From contig CALKGQ010000008.1 of the NCBI GenBank assembly GCA_938085425.1, forward strand, positions 1 through 58,566: 58,566 nt of DNA, read 5' to 3'. Positions 36,853 through 46,135 of the stretch are shown here, one piece after another (positions within the stretch are counted from its first letter, which is position 1; each line of letters begins with the position of its first letter). Source of the DNA: an uncultured Flavobacteriales bacterium. GTDB lineage: Bacteria > Bacteroidota > Bacteroidia > Flavobacteriales_D > Sanyastnellaceae. The notes below the pieces were generated by a model. The model had not been told where the DNA came from and did no database searches. It saw nothing but the letters and a program-made list of their open reading frames with translations. The translations under genes and the position numbers were made by a program.

Positions 36853-37766
36853 AGGCATCTCCTTTGTCCAAGGTGAATTTTTTCGTGATTGGCGCCGCCA
36901 AATGCGGAACCACCACCCTCTATGCCCGCTTGAGATCGCACCCAGAGGTGTTTTTGAGTCCCATGAAGGAGCCCAATTATTACAGCCGAAGGGACATTGA
37001 CCCTTCCAAGTTTTCTCCGGCGTTCAAGGCGAACACGAGGCTGGACCATGGTGCGTATTTGAAGCTTGGCGACCCTCTGCCTGAACGTCAAGTGGGGTTC
37101 ATTGAGACCCAAGAGGAGTATGCCAGGCTCTTCCTTGGGGCCAACGAGAAGCACCGTATTGTGGGAGAATGCAGCACGTCCTACTTGTGGTCCAAGTCGG
37201 CACCTCAAGCCCTTGCTGCTGCGCATCCTTCTGCCAAGATTGTGGTGAGTTTGCGCGATCCGATCGACAGGATCTACTCCCATTACTTGATGGCGCGGAA
37301 ATATGGTTTTGTGTCTGGGTCCGTTGTCGAGGCGGTCAAGAAGGACATGGCACATCCAGACCCATCTTGGGGGCGGAGCGAGCTTTTTTTGGAGTTGAGC
37401 ATGTACGAAGCCCAGCTCAACCGGTGGCGGGCTTGCTTTCCTCCGGAGCAACTGCTTGTCCTTGAACCTGGCGCGCTGCGTCTTGAATCAACGTGGGAGG
37501 AGTTGCAGCTTTGGCTTGGGTTGAGCCCGCGAAACTTGTTTTCCGGTGCCAATTCAGAAGAGGCGAACAAAGCTGGTCTGTCGCGTCTGGAAGGGTTGAA
37601 CCGCGTTCTCACCCGTTGGGGTTGGAAACAGCGGTTGGGCCAATGGTTGCCGGCGCACTGGAAGGTACGCCTTCTTCATTGGTATTACCGTCAAGACGCT
37701 TTGCCTCCGTTGTCCGACACAGAGAGGGCAGAACTCAAGGCGCTGTTGGACCAGGCGAGGAGCTGA
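36849..37766 (+). CDS. Sulfotransferase (second copy, heparan-sulfate-type fold)
   Basis: A 305-residue sulfotransferase of the NDST-like type. The PAPS loop is FFVIGAAKCGTTTLYARL at the N-terminus, and the substrate segment is KEPNYYSR. VSLRDPIDRIYSHYLMA carries the 3'-phosphate Arg/Ser. Coupled to the flippase by ATGA, so both probably serve one surface glycan. Its last 32 bases are read on the other strand as the end of the convergent M23 peptidase gene. Confidence 0.87.
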   Translation: MKASPLSKVNFFVIGAAKCGTTTLYARLRSHPEVFLSPMKEPNYYSRRDIDPSKFSPAFKANTRLDHGAYLKLGDPLPERQVGFIETQEEYARLFLGANEKHRIVGECSTSYLWSKSAPQALAAAHPSAKIVVSLRDPIDRIYSHYLMARKYGFVSGSVVEAVKKDMAHPDPSWGRSELFLELSMYEAQLNRWRACFPPEQLLVLEPGALRLESTWEELQLWLGLSPRNLFSGANSEEANKAGLSRLEGLNRVLTRWGWKQRLGQWLPAHWKVRLLHWYYRQDALPPLSDTERAELKALLDQARS

Positions 37767-39039
37767 TGGACACACCCTGGGCATTGGGCCTCAAACGTTG
37801 GAGAAGGACATCCAGTCGGTTGACCTCTAGTGCAAAGTCCGCTTGAAGGCCCTCCTTGATGGGGTCGGAAGGGGGGAAGTCCTCACGAAGGTGGTCGATT
37901 TGCTTGCCATTTTTCCAAAACCGAAAACAAACATGCGGCCCTGTGGCCAGCCCGGTGGAACCCACGTAGCCGATGACTTCGTTTTGCTTCACCCTTTGGC
38001 CTTGCTTGACGGCCCTTTTGGACATGTGCAGGTATTGGGTTTCGTAGGTCCCATTGTGTCGGAGTTTCACATACTTCCCATTCCCTGAGGTGTAGCTGCT
38101 CTTGGTCACGACCCCGTCTCCTACGGCGACGATTGGGGTGCCGGTGGGGGCGGCGTAATCGGTTCCAAAATGCCCTTTGACCTTCTTCAGAACAGGGTGA
38201 AAGCGCTTGGGATTGTAGCGGCTCGAGATGCGGCTGAATTCCACAGGAGCCTTGAGGAAGACCTTTTGGAGAGAGCCTCCCTCGAGATCGAAGTACCCCG
38301 CCACACCGTCCTCTTCGAACCGATAGGCAGACAAGGCCCGGTCCCAATGTGTGAAGGTGCTCGACAGGACCGTGGGAATGCCCGCCGGCTCACCGTTGAC
38401 CATTTCTCGGCGGTAGAGCACGTCAAAAGTGTCCCCCTTTTGGACACGACTGAAGTCAATGGTCCAAGCGTACACACTCGCCATGGCCACGGCCAAGCTG
38501 CTCGGATGGCCCCCATGGTCCAGATCGAGGTAGAGGCTGTTTTCAATGGTTCCTTGGGCCCTGGCATACACAGTGTCCACAGGGTAGGACCCCAATTTTA
38601 CCCCCAGCGTGTCGCCCAAGGAGAACACGGCATAGTCCTTCGGGTTGCGCTCGTAAATCAACCACTTGGGCTCCTGGCCAATGGCTTGGCCCAAGCTGTC
38701 TCGGAGCCGTTCCGAGGCCAACCACCAATCCCGTCCGGCCCTCATGTTGCGGACATCGTAGGTCTTTCTGCTGTTGGCAGCCAAGGTGGCCACCTTGCCT
38801 GGCCCAATGCCTGCAGGGTCCAAAAGATGGGACAAGCTCTTTCCTGGCTGGACCTTGCCCGAGTCCACCACGAGGCTGTCCCAAACGATGCCAAACCGAA
38901 TGGTGGGCGGAGGCACCTCTGCCAACACGGCAACGCCTGTGCCAAATCCGCCTTGGTTGTTGAAACCGCAACCCCAGGAGCATACGGCGGCCAAAGCCGC
39001 AACGAACGCCCACCGCCATGACCATGTTGTGCCGCTCAT
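37735..39039 (-). CDS. M23-family peptidase, lipoprotein-like
   Basis: A 434-residue envelope peptidase. The N-terminus is a signal with AAVCSWGC (Cys about residue 23), suggesting lipidation. A long middle region (about 50-270) resembles the Csd3/OapA-type N-terminal inhibitory domain. The C-terminal LytM domain has HFGTDYAAPTGTP (first His and Asp ligands), GKYVKLRHNGTYETQYLHMSK and GPHVCFRFWKNGKQID with the last His; all zinc ligands look intact. It probably cuts peptidoglycan cross-links. It overlaps the tdo stop by ATGA and the sulfotransferase 3' end by 32 bases. Confidence 0.9.
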   Translation of the reverse strand: MSGTTWSWRWAFVAALAAVCSWGCGFNNQGGFGTGVAVLAEVPPPTIRFGIVWDSLVVDSGKVQPGKSLSHLLDPAGIGPGKVATLAANSRKTYDVRNMRAGRDWWLASERLRDSLGQAIGQEPKWLIYERNPKDYAVFSLGDTLGVKLGSYPVDTVYARAQGTIENSLYLDLDHGGHPSSLAVAMASVYAWTIDFSRVQKGDTFDVLYRREMVNGEPAGIPTVLSSTFTHWDRALSAYRFEEDGVAGYFDLEGGSLQKVFLKAPVEFSRISSRYNPKRFHPVLKKVKGHFGTDYAAPTGTPIVAVGDGVVTKSSYTSGNGKYVKLRHNGTYETQYLHMSKRAVKQGQRVKQNEVIGYVGSTGLATGPHVCFRFWKNGKQIDHLREDFPPSDPIKEGLQADFALEVNRLDVLLQRLRPNAQGVSISSSPGPTAP

Positions 39040-40037
39040 TGCTTGCCCCCCAACACTTCCTTCATGACCCAACCTTTGCCCCACTCTTCGCGTTCTTGTT
39101 CGCTCCAACATTCGGGAAAGAAAATTCTTTTTTGGAAGCGAGGCGGCAAATACTTCTGCCAGTTGGTTCCGCCTGTCGCTGCCAAATCCACGGGGTCCTT
39201 GTGCAGGTATTTTACGGCACTTTTGTAGTGTGCGAGAGGCCAATTGACGTTGACATTGATGTCCAACCACCGCATCGCGTCTTTCAATTCTTCCGATGGG
39301 CCATCGGGGAGGGCGGCCGCCAAAGATCGGACATTGCTCGGGTACATTTTCCGGGCCAAACGCTGAAGGTCTTCGTCGTACTTCTCTTCAAATTGTTTGA
39401 GGGTCAGCGTCTTTTGGCCACTCTTCAATTCCACAGCACCTTCCCTCCAGTATAGGTGGTCCATGAGCTTGGGAATGTCGGCCATGGGGGACCCCGCAAA
39501 GTCCTCACGCATGTTGTGGTGCACAATGCGGTCCAAGGAGGTCGAACAGATTTCGATTTTCCGGTATTGGGCGCTTTGGAATCCCGATGCAGGAAGCAAG
39601 GACATGCGGAATTTCATGAATTCCTTGGGGTCCATGCCGTCCACCATGATGTCAAAACTGGTGGTCAGCGCTTCGAAATACCGGTTGACCCGTCGCACAC
39701 GTTCCAGCAAGAAGGCGTCGGAGACCGTCCCCCCTTGTTCCCTGGCGGTTTGGGCCATCAAATCGTACTCGTGCAACGTCAGTTTGAAGTAAAGCTCGGT
39801 GATTTGATGGTACACAATGAACACCACCTCGTCGTGAAACGGCGTTTGAGGACGCTGCAAACTCAGCAAGGTGTCGAGGTGGATCAAGTCCCAATAGGTC
39901 CGGTAGTCGGCGTACAACAGTCCATCGAGGTAGCTACTGAGGTCCTGGCCCATCGCTGCGTACTTCTCTTGCAGCTGTTGGAGTTTCTCCAGGATGGCCT
40001 TGTCAAATGATGGATCGAGGGGTTGATCTTGGGGCAT
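39036..40037 (-). CDS. Tryptophan 2,3-dioxygenase
   Basis: A 333-residue heme enzyme opening the indole ring to N-formylkynurenine, the first step of tryptophan breakdown. It shows YHQITELYFKLTLHEYD, MLPASGFQSAQYRKIE and the C-terminal GGTNWQKYLPP. The heme His and substrate residues of the family are in these segments. No other kynurenine pathway gene is nearby. A TAACTTGC box lies 4 bases before its ATG, overlapping the ridA stop. Confidence 0.95.
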   Translation of the reverse strand: MPQDQPLDPSFDKAILEKLQQLQEKYAAMGQDLSSYLDGLLYADYRTYWDLIHLDTLLSLQRPQTPFHDEVVFIVYHQITELYFKLTLHEYDLMAQTAREQGGTVSDAFLLERVRRVNRYFEALTTSFDIMVDGMDPKEFMKFRMSLLPASGFQSAQYRKIEICSTSLDRIVHHNMREDFAGSPMADIPKLMDHLYWREGAVELKSGQKTLTLKQFEEKYDEDLQRLARKMYPSNVRSLAAALPDGPSEELKDAMRWLDINVNVNWPLAHYKSAVKYLHKDPVDLAATGGTNWQKYLPPRFQKRIFFPECWSEQEREEWGKGWVMKEVLGGKQ

Positions 40038-40041
40038 ACGG

Positions 40042-40049
40042 GCAAGTTA
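40042..40049 (-). promoter_or_regulatory. -7-like box of the tryptophan dioxygenase gene (TAACTTGC)
   Basis: TAnnTT core exactly 4 bases before the ATG; its last three bases are the ridA stop codon. Confidence 0.35.
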
Positions 40050-40475
40050 GGCGATGGTGGCGATGCACTTCAATTCAATGGCGATGGGGGTCGGAAGCCG
40101 GTTGATTTCCATGGTGGTTCGACACGGCTGGTTGTCCTTGAAGTAGTCCGCATAAAGGCGGTTGAAGGTGTGGAAGTCGCGGTTCATGTCCACCAAAAAA
40201 ACAGTGACGTCCACCAATTCCTCCCAACTGCTGCCGCTCGCTTCAAGAATGGCCTTGACATTCGCAAAAACACTGTGCACCTGGGCTTCAAAGTCGAATG
40301 CCTTGAAGTTGCCGTTGTGGTCGAGTTCGAGCCCGGGAACCCCGCTGTCGTTGGCGTCACTTCCCGCAGAGCGCGGCCCTACGCCACTCAAAAACAGAAG
40401 GTTGCCCACACGGCGTGCATGTGGGTAGAGGCCCACGGGTTTGGGCGCGTTGGAGGTGGAAATGCGTTCACTCAT
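40047..40475 (-). CDS. RidA-family protein
   Basis: A 142-residue YjgF/YER057c/UK114 protein. RidA members deaminate reactive enamine/imine intermediates. It has LYPHARRVGNLLFLSGVGP near the N-terminus and the catalytic-type Arg in PCRTTMEINRLP. The open frame runs 60 bases further upstream, through the promoter and into the divergent aminopeptidase gene; the ATG 4 bases after a TACCTTCG box is the start. Proximity to tryptophan dioxygenase suggests amino-acid catabolism. Confidence 0.85.
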   Translation of the reverse strand: MSERISTSNAPKPVGLYPHARRVGNLLFLSGVGPRSAGSDANDSGVPGLELDHNGNFKAFDFEAQVHSVFANVKAILEASGSSWEELVDVTVFLVDMNRDFHTFNRLYADYFKDNQPCRTTMEINRLPTPIAIELKCIATIA

Positions 40476-40479
40476 GCCA

Positions 40480-40487
40480 CGAAGGTA
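40480..40487 (-). promoter_or_regulatory. -7 box of ridA (TACCTTCG)
   Basis: TAnnTTCG exactly 4 bases before the ridA ATG; mirror image of the aminopeptidase box 34 bases away. Confidence 0.5.
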
Positions 40488-40521
40488 GTTCCAGCCTCGC
40501 ATTGGTGCGCGTCCTGCGCTG

Positions 40522-40529
40522 TACCTTCG
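40522..40529 (+). promoter_or_regulatory. -7 box of the aminopeptidase P gene (TACCTTCG)
   Basis: TAnnTTCG exactly 4 bases before the ATG, with a TTG 17 bases upstream. Confidence 0.5.
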
Positions 40530-40533
40530 GGGC

Positions 40534-41823
40534 ATGCGGTACCAAAAACTCCCCTCCGACCTCTATACCCGGAACCGAGAAGCATTCATGAAGGCCATGA
40601 AGCCCGGTGGACTTGCCTTGTTTTTCAGCAACGACATCTACCCCACGAGCGCGGACGGCACGTTGCCCTTCAAGCAACATGCAGACATTTTTTATTTGAC
40701 CGGGGTGGACCAGGAGGAGACGGTGCTGTTGCTGTTCCCCGACGCCCACAATCCCACTGACCGTGAGATTCTGTTCTCTACGGAAACGAATGAAGAGTTG
40801 GCGATTTGGGAGGGAGCCAAACTCACCAAAGCGCAAGCCCATTCGGAAACGGGGATCCGCAATGCCCAGTGGACGACGGCGTTCGAACGTACGCTCCACC
40901 GCTTGATGGCCGAGGCGCAATCGCTCTACCTCAACGACAACCAGCAAACCCGCGCCCGTCTTTCGGTGGAGACCCGCACCGACCGCGAGAACGCAGCCAT
41001 TCGCGCCAAGTACCCCAACCACGAGATTGAGCGCAGTGCGCCCATCTTGCATTCCATCCGCGCCTTGAAGCAGCCCTCCGAGATCGATCAGATGCAGCGG
41101 GCATGCGACATCACCAAGGCGGGCTTTGACCGCGTATTGCAGTTTGTCAAGCCCGGGGTCATGGAATATGAGATTGAAGCGGAATTCATGCATGAATTTC
41201 TTCGCCGTGGTTCTCGAGGTTTCGCGTACACCCCCATCATCGGATCAGGCTCCAACGCTTGTGTCCTGCACTACATTGAGAATTCGGCCGAGTGCAAAGC
41301 AGGCGAGGTCATCTTGATGGACGTGGGCGCCGAGTACGGCAATTACGCGTCCGACATGACTCGCTGTGTCCCAGTTTCGGGCCAGTTCACGGACCGCCAG
41401 CGCGCGGTCTACAACGCGGTTCTCTCCGTCATGCGGGATGCTACACAGCTGCTTCGTCCAGGCGTTTCTCTCCACGAGTACCACAAGGAGGTGGGCGACT
41501 TGATGACAGCGCAGTTGCTGGACCTCAAGCTCATTGACCGCCACGACGTGGAAAAACAGGATCCGGCGCGGCCAGCCTACAAGAAGTATTTCATGCATGG
41601 GACCTCCCATTTCATTGGCCTTGACGTCCACGACGTGGGTCATTGGCATGAGCCCATTGCGCCGGGACATGTTTTCACGGTGGAACCTGGGATCTACATT
41701 CGGGAAGAGAACCTCGGAATCCGTCTCGAGAACGATGTGGTCATCACCAAGGACGGCCATCACGACCTCATGCGGCACATCCCCATCGAGGCCGACGCCA
41801 TCGAGTCCGCGATGAACACCTGA
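40534..41823 (+). CDS. Xaa-Pro aminopeptidase (M24 family)
   Basis: A 429-residue dinuclear-metal peptidase removing N-terminal residues before proline. It has an N-terminal aminopeptidase P domain (about 1-140). The M24 core has metal ligands in LMDVGAEYGNYASDMTR (two Asp), HGTSHFIGLDVHDVG (His), FTVEPGIYI (Glu) and IRLENDVVI (Glu). A 57-base gap with opposed promoters separates it from ridA. Its stop directly abuts the stop of the convergent M43 protease gene. Confidence 0.93.
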   Translation: MRYQKLPSDLYTRNREAFMKAMKPGGLALFFSNDIYPTSADGTLPFKQHADIFYLTGVDQEETVLLLFPDAHNPTDREILFSTETNEELAIWEGAKLTKAQAHSETGIRNAQWTTAFERTLHRLMAEAQSLYLNDNQQTRARLSVETRTDRENAAIRAKYPNHEIERSAPILHSIRALKQPSEIDQMQRACDITKAGFDRVLQFVKPGVMEYEIEAEFMHEFLRRGSRGFAYTPIIGSGSNACVLHYIENSAECKAGEVILMDVGAEYGNYASDMTRCVPVSGQFTDRQRAVYNAVLSVMRDATQLLRPGVSLHEYHKEVGDLMTAQLLDLKLIDRHDVEKQDPARPAYKKYFMHGTSHFIGLDVHDVGHWHEPIAPGHVFTVEPGIYIREENLGIRLENDVVITKDGHHDLMRHIPIEADAIESAMNT

Positions 41824-43596
41824 TCAAGGCGAGCAGGCCTGGCCAAAAGCTGCCAAAAAGACAAGCAGATCGGCAGTCTGTACGAAGCCATCGTCGTCCA
41901 AGTCTCCGGGGCATGTGCTGTCCACTGCGACATCGATGACGGAGGGTCCAGGTGGATCGTTGGCACACACTTCAAAGGTGACGATGTCTCCAAAGTTGGC
42001 ATTCTCTGGAGCAAGATGGGCAAGGGTGTCCCCCAAGGCATTGACGAGGGTGAAGGACCCACCATACACAATGCCATCCCCTGTAGAGTCTTCGACAGTG
42101 AGGGTGTGGCACCCGGGGGGGATGCAAGCCGAGTCAATGGTCGTGCCTGGACCGGGAGGAAATTGGTCACGGCTCCAGAGGGATTGGCCCAATGCATTTT
42201 GAACCCTCCATGAAGACTCGTTGCTGAAGGCGTCCGCAGTGAAGGTCATGGTCCACCTGTCGTTTCCTTGGTTCACCAATGCGAATTCAACATGGTTGTT
42301 GGACGGGTACAAATCGTCGTTTCCACCTGACGGCTCCACGTTGAAGGTCCATTGCGAGGAAGGGGTGAGCAAGAGGACCTCGGGAAGTTGAACCTCCTGG
42401 GCGCCGCCCGGCAATACGGGGATGTTGAAATGAGATGTGGGCAAAGGCACTCCTTCCACGGCGGCGTGAACGGTGAACCCGTCAACAGGGTCGCTGCCAA
42501 AATTGGAAATATTGAATCGGCCACCCCAAAAGGCGCCACAAGCCTCCGGCGTGCCCACGACTTCGAGGGCCAAATCCATGGTCGCCACAGGGACCCCACC
42601 TTCACTTTCGAGCAAACTCGACCTGACGGTTTCAAGGCAGGCCCTCATCCTTGTCCGTTGCCCTGCCGTGAATGCGTTCCGACATGAGGTCGGTGCGTAA
42701 TCCATGTAGTTCTCGATTTGGGCATCCACGCAGGCTGGGGAGTGGCACCCTGAGTTTTCAGTGGTAGGCGGCGTGTCGCAAACAAGATCTCCGGACTGGG
42801 AACAATCGGACTCTGCCCCACAGTCGTCCGTGTTCCAAAAGGTGTGGAGCAAGCTGAAGTGATGGCCCATTTCGTGGGTGAGGGTCCTGTTCAGGTCCCT
42901 CCCAGGTTTGAGGTTTCCAATGGTGCCCAAAGCGTTGTACAGGACAGTGATGCCATCGCGCACGTCTCCGGTAGGGCCCAAAAAGGCAAACCCTTGCGTT
43001 CCTCCACCTCCGTTGTTCCCATTGATTTCAGGGACGACAAACACATTGACATATTCGTCCCCCATCCAAGAAGTCAACGATTTGACGGCCACTTGGTCGG
43101 CACCGGGAAGCAAAGGACCCGAGGCGATGCCATCTTGCGCAAACCCAGGTATGCTTGATCCGTCGACCCTGACAATGCCAGAAGCGGGCTCGCCGGTGGG
43201 ATTTCTGGCCGCAAGAACAAATTCGATGCGCACATCGACTCCCTCTCCATCTCCATTGCTTCCCGGGGTTTTCCTAAAATCCTCGTTCAAAGCGGCCACA
43301 GCAGATTGGATTTGCACGTCGCTGATGTTTTCCGCTTGTCCTGTTGGCGTCCCCAAGTGGACGACATGAAAGACCAGGGGGATGACATGCACGGTCAAAC
43401 TGTCGGTGCTGAGCTGGGCCATCAAGGGTCCCGGAAAGCTGGGCTGGAAAACATGTTCGGTCCCACAAGGGGAAAGACTCGTGGCCAAGGGCACAGTGGT
43501 TTGCCCCATGGACATTTGGCCACAAAGCACAAGGAGGGATGCGGCAAGTGCCACACCCCTCCAATGGTGTTTGATGCGTTGTTTTGAATCAGTCAA
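41824..43596 (-). CDS. Secreted M43 (pappalysin-like) metalloprotease with dockerin-like C-terminus
   Basis: A 590-residue exported protease. After the signal peptide (about 1-31) comes the M43 domain with [13 protein letters not shown] zinc site and the NYMDY Met-turn. A CARDB-like stretch follows, then a domain with [34 protein letters not shown] often seen after Bacteroidota proteases. It ends with one dockerin-like loop ([22 protein letters not shown]). No T9SS sorting domain is seen. It overlaps the stop of the upstream repeat-rich protein by 8 bases, so both are one unit. Confidence 0.88.
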   Translation of the reverse strand: MTDSKQRIKHHWRGVALAASLLVLCGQMSMGQTTVPLATSLSPCGTEHVFQPSFPGPLMAQLSTDSLTVHVIPLVFHVVHLGTPTGQAENISDVQIQSAVAALNEDFRKTPGSNGDGEGVDVRIEFVLAARNPTGEPASGIVRVDGSSIPGFAQDGIASGPLLPGADQVAVKSLTSWMGDEYVNVFVVPEINGNNGGGGTQGFAFLGPTGDVRDGITVLYNALGTIGNLKPGRDLNRTLTHEMGHHFSLLHTFWNTDDCGAESDCSQSGDLVCDTPPTTENSGCHSPACVDAQIENYMDYAPTSCRNAFTAGQRTRMRACLETVRSSLLESEGGVPVATMDLALEVVGTPEACGAFWGGRFNISNFGSDPVDGFTVHAAVEGVPLPTSHFNIPVLPGGAQEVQLPEVLLLTPSSQWTFNVEPSGGNDDLYPSNNHVEFALVNQGNDRWTMTFTADAFSNESSWRVQNALGQSLWSRDQFPPGPGTTIDSACIPPGCHTLTVEDSTGDGIVYGGSFTLVNALGDTLAHLAPENANFGDIVTFEVCANDPPGPSVIDVAVDSTCPGDLDDDGFVQTADLLVFLAAFGQACSP

Positions 43597-45943
43597 TTTC
43601 GGTGCAATACAGCCCGAAAAATTGCAAGAGGTCCAGCAAGTCGGTCAGCTGGATGTGGCCATCACCGTTCAAGTCCCCATAACAGGAGAAAAGGCATGTG
43701 CCGTTGTCCATTGTGGCCACTGGGTCGTAATTCGGAGCTCCCGGAAAGGTACATCCTACGGCTTCAGTGGCATCGCACAAATTGTTTTGGTTGTAATCAC
43801 TGCAGCATTCTTCGGGACCCCCTACACATGGGTCCACGTCGTCACAAATCCCATCGTTGTCTGCGTCGTCCAAGCAGTTGCCGTCGCAATCGTAGGGGAA
43901 TGAGGCGTAGGTGCAGCTTCCGTCGTTGAAGTCTACGTCGGGATCAAAGTTGCAGGCGTTTGCGTCATTGCAACCAAAGACCAAACATGAAGTAAAATCA
44001 CAAGTGTCGTCATCAAAAACGGCGTTTGGGTCGTAGTTGCATGCCACTGAAATGGTGCAACCAACGGGCTCCTCTTCGTCGCATACTCCATTGGCATTGG
44101 CATCCTCCAAACAGCTGCCACCACAAACGCCCAAGGCGTCAAGCTGGTTGCCGTCACAGTCGCAGTCTCCTTCCGGGAGGTTGCTGCAGCCACAATCGTA
44201 GATGTCACCTGGGCCATTGCAGACGCCACAGGCATCAAGGGCACCTACACAGTCGTCCACGTCGTCGCAGATGCCATCGGCATCGGCGTCAGCTGCGCAA
44301 GAACCTCCGCACTCGCCGAGCGCATCCTCTTGGTTGCCATCGCAGCCGCAGTCACCTTGGGCGATGCCTTCGCCACCGCACACATTGCATTCGTCGAATT
44401 GCAAACAAGAACCATCGTCAAAGTTGGCAGAAGGATTGTAATTGCAAGCCGTGTCGTCTGTGCATCCACACGAGTTCCCTTCTCCCTCAGGGGCAAACGC
44501 TCCCGGGCCGTCAAAGCTGAAAGTCTTGATCAAACCGGCATCGAGCCCCCCATCGCCAGAGGCCTCCTGACCTTCTGGCAGGATTTGGACATTCAATTGC
44601 CCATCGAGGCTGCCTGTGGTGGTGATCTTGAGAATCAACACCCGGCCCTCTGCGTCAGGCAGAGCATTTGCCGCATCGCTCAAAACAAACCATGAAGAAC
44701 CAATGAGCTGATCGGCAAGCAAGGCATCGGCGCCATCGTCAAAGAAGAAAGGATCCAAAGGCTGATTGGGGTCACTGACCAGAGCGGGATCCGCGGCACC
44801 GACCAAGCCCGACGTTGATGCCGGACCATCCAAGCCGATTGTGCCATACGTGTCGTCGGCCAACTCTGGGAAACTTGGCAAGAATACTGGGTTGATGCCG
44901 GAGGCGCTCCACGAGGTGTTCAGTGCTGAATTGTACACTCCCTCAGGGGCGTTCACGAAAAGTGGCGTTTCCGAATTGCCAAACACAGCACTCATCTTGT
45001 CGCCTGCATTCGCCATTTTCACGTAAAACAAGTAAGAAGCTGCTCCTGGCACATTGGCCGCCGCAGAGGCCTCTACCAACAGCTGGTAACCCGAAGAGGA
45101 TGCGCCACAATTGCAAAACAAGCAGGATCCATCTTCGATCAGAGCGTTCTCATTGAAATTGCAGGCCGCCAGATCTGTGCAACCCAAACAAGATTCGAAA
45201 TCACAACTTTCATCATCCAACAAGGCAGCAGGGTCATAATTGCAGGCCGTTTCATCTGTGCAACCCTCAACTGCTTCCGTCCCAAAAACCCCAGCTCCAT
45301 CAAAAGAGAGAGAGATTTTGATGTCGTTGTCACCGTCCCCTTCTGGGAACACTTGGTAGTTGATTTGGCCGGAAATGTCTCCAGAAGTGGTGATTTGCGC
45401 AACCAACCATCGGCCTTCCACAGGCAGGGCGTTGGCGGCGGTGTTCAAGACATACCACGAAGCACCGACGATGGTGTTTACCAGGAGCTGGGTTCCGCCT
45501 GAGTTGAAATATTGTGACACGGTCACCTCGAGGGCTTCATCCTGCACCAAAGATGGGTCTGATGCGCCTGCCAGATTGGATGATGAAGCCGGGCCTTCCA
45601 AGCCAATGGTGGCATAACTGTCGTCAGCCAAGTCGGGAAAAGAACCCAGAAAGAGGGGGTTGACCCCGGAAGCGTTCCAGCTGGAGTTGAAGGGGCTGTT
45701 GAAAATCCCTGCGGGGGTTTGAAAGACCAAAGGATCTTCCTCAGTTCCAAACACGGCAGAAAACTTGTCCGTGTCTGTGTTGGCTTGGACAAAGAACCGA
45801 TAGGTGGTCCCTCCTTGACCCACTGCCGGTGCAGGTTCGATGGTGAGGTAATATGGCGTTTGGGACACTCCCGCAAAGGGTGCGCATGCGAGCAGCCAAA
45901 GGGCCAGGAACAGGGCGGTCTTGGAAAATTTGGTCAGCATCAT
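43589..45943 (-). CDS. Repeat-rich secreted protein with two copies of an unnamed module
   Basis: A 784-residue exported protein. Signal peptide 1-28. Module copy 1 at about 33-222 and copy 2 at about 286-483 align clearly ([23 protein letters not shown] with [39 protein letters not shown] with [16 protein letters not shown]). Six Cys-bounded repeats ([21 protein letters not shown] type) lie at 227-247, 254-274, 493-513, 628-648, 657-677 and 730-750. Asp-rich Ca-type stretches ([14 protein letters not shown]) separate them. One dockerin-like loop (753-780) ends the protein. No enzymatic motif is seen; an extracellular structural or adhesive role is inference. Confidence 0.82.
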   Translation of the reverse strand: MMLTKFSKTALFLALWLLACAPFAGVSQTPYYLTIEPAPAVGQGGTTYRFFVQANTDTDKFSAVFGTEEDPLVFQTPAGIFNSPFNSSWNASGVNPLFLGSFPDLADDSYATIGLEGPASSSNLAGASDPSLVQDEALEVTVSQYFNSGGTQLLVNTIVGASWYVLNTAANALPVEGRWLVAQITTSGDISGQINYQVFPEGDGDNDIKISLSFDGAGVFGTEAVEGCTDETACNYDPAALLDDESCDFESCLGCTDLAACNFNENALIEDGSCLFCNCGASSSGYQLLVEASAAANVPGAASYLFYVKMANAGDKMSAVFGNSETPLFVNAPEGVYNSALNTSWSASGINPVFLPSFPELADDTYGTIGLDGPASTSGLVGAADPALVSDPNQPLDPFFFDDGADALLADQLIGSSWFVLSDAANALPDAEGRVLILKITTTGSLDGQLNVQILPEGQEASGDGGLDAGLIKTFSFDGPGAFAPEGEGNSCGCTDDTACNYNPSANFDDGSCLQFDECNVCGGEGIAQGDCGCDGNQEDALGECGGSCAADADADGICDDVDDCVGALDACGVCNGPGDIYDCGCSNLPEGDCDCDGNQLDALGVCGGSCLEDANANGVCDEEEPVGCTISVACNYDPNAVFDDDTCDFTSCLVFGCNDANACNFDPDVDFNDGSCTYASFPYDCDGNCLDDADNDGICDDVDPCVGGPEECCSDYNQNNLCDATEAVGCTFPGAPNYDPVATMDNGTCLFSCYGDLNGDGHIQLTDLLDLLQFFGLYCTEID

Positions 45944-45959
45944 TCAACAGTTTGGCTCT

Positions 45960-45967
45960 CAAATATA
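45960..45967 (-). promoter_or_regulatory. Promoter of the repeat-rich secreted protein (TATATTTG)
   Basis: Perfect TAnnTTTG match 16 bases before the ATG, with a TTG 20 bases upstream of the box. The surrounding 190-base gap is much more AT-rich than the genes. Confidence 0.5.
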
Positions 45968-46112
45968 TGTTAATCAAAGTGGGGCACCAATTGATTATAA
46001 CGTTATACGGAGCTCAAATTTTCATCTACCAAACCCAATCCAGACGCTCAAGGCACTTTCCCACAACAGCAGGAGGCGTCCAAATAGATTTTTGGCAGGT
46101 GGATTTTGAGAG

Positions 46113-46119
46113 TAATTTG
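46113..46119 (+). promoter_or_regulatory. Possible promoter of the T9SS-sorted repeat protein (TAATTTG)
   Basis: A one-base-short version of TAnnTTTG; a TTG lies 18 bases upstream. It is 16 bases before the chosen ATG. Confidence 0.3.
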
Positions 46120-46135
46120 GTCCCAAATGCAAAAG

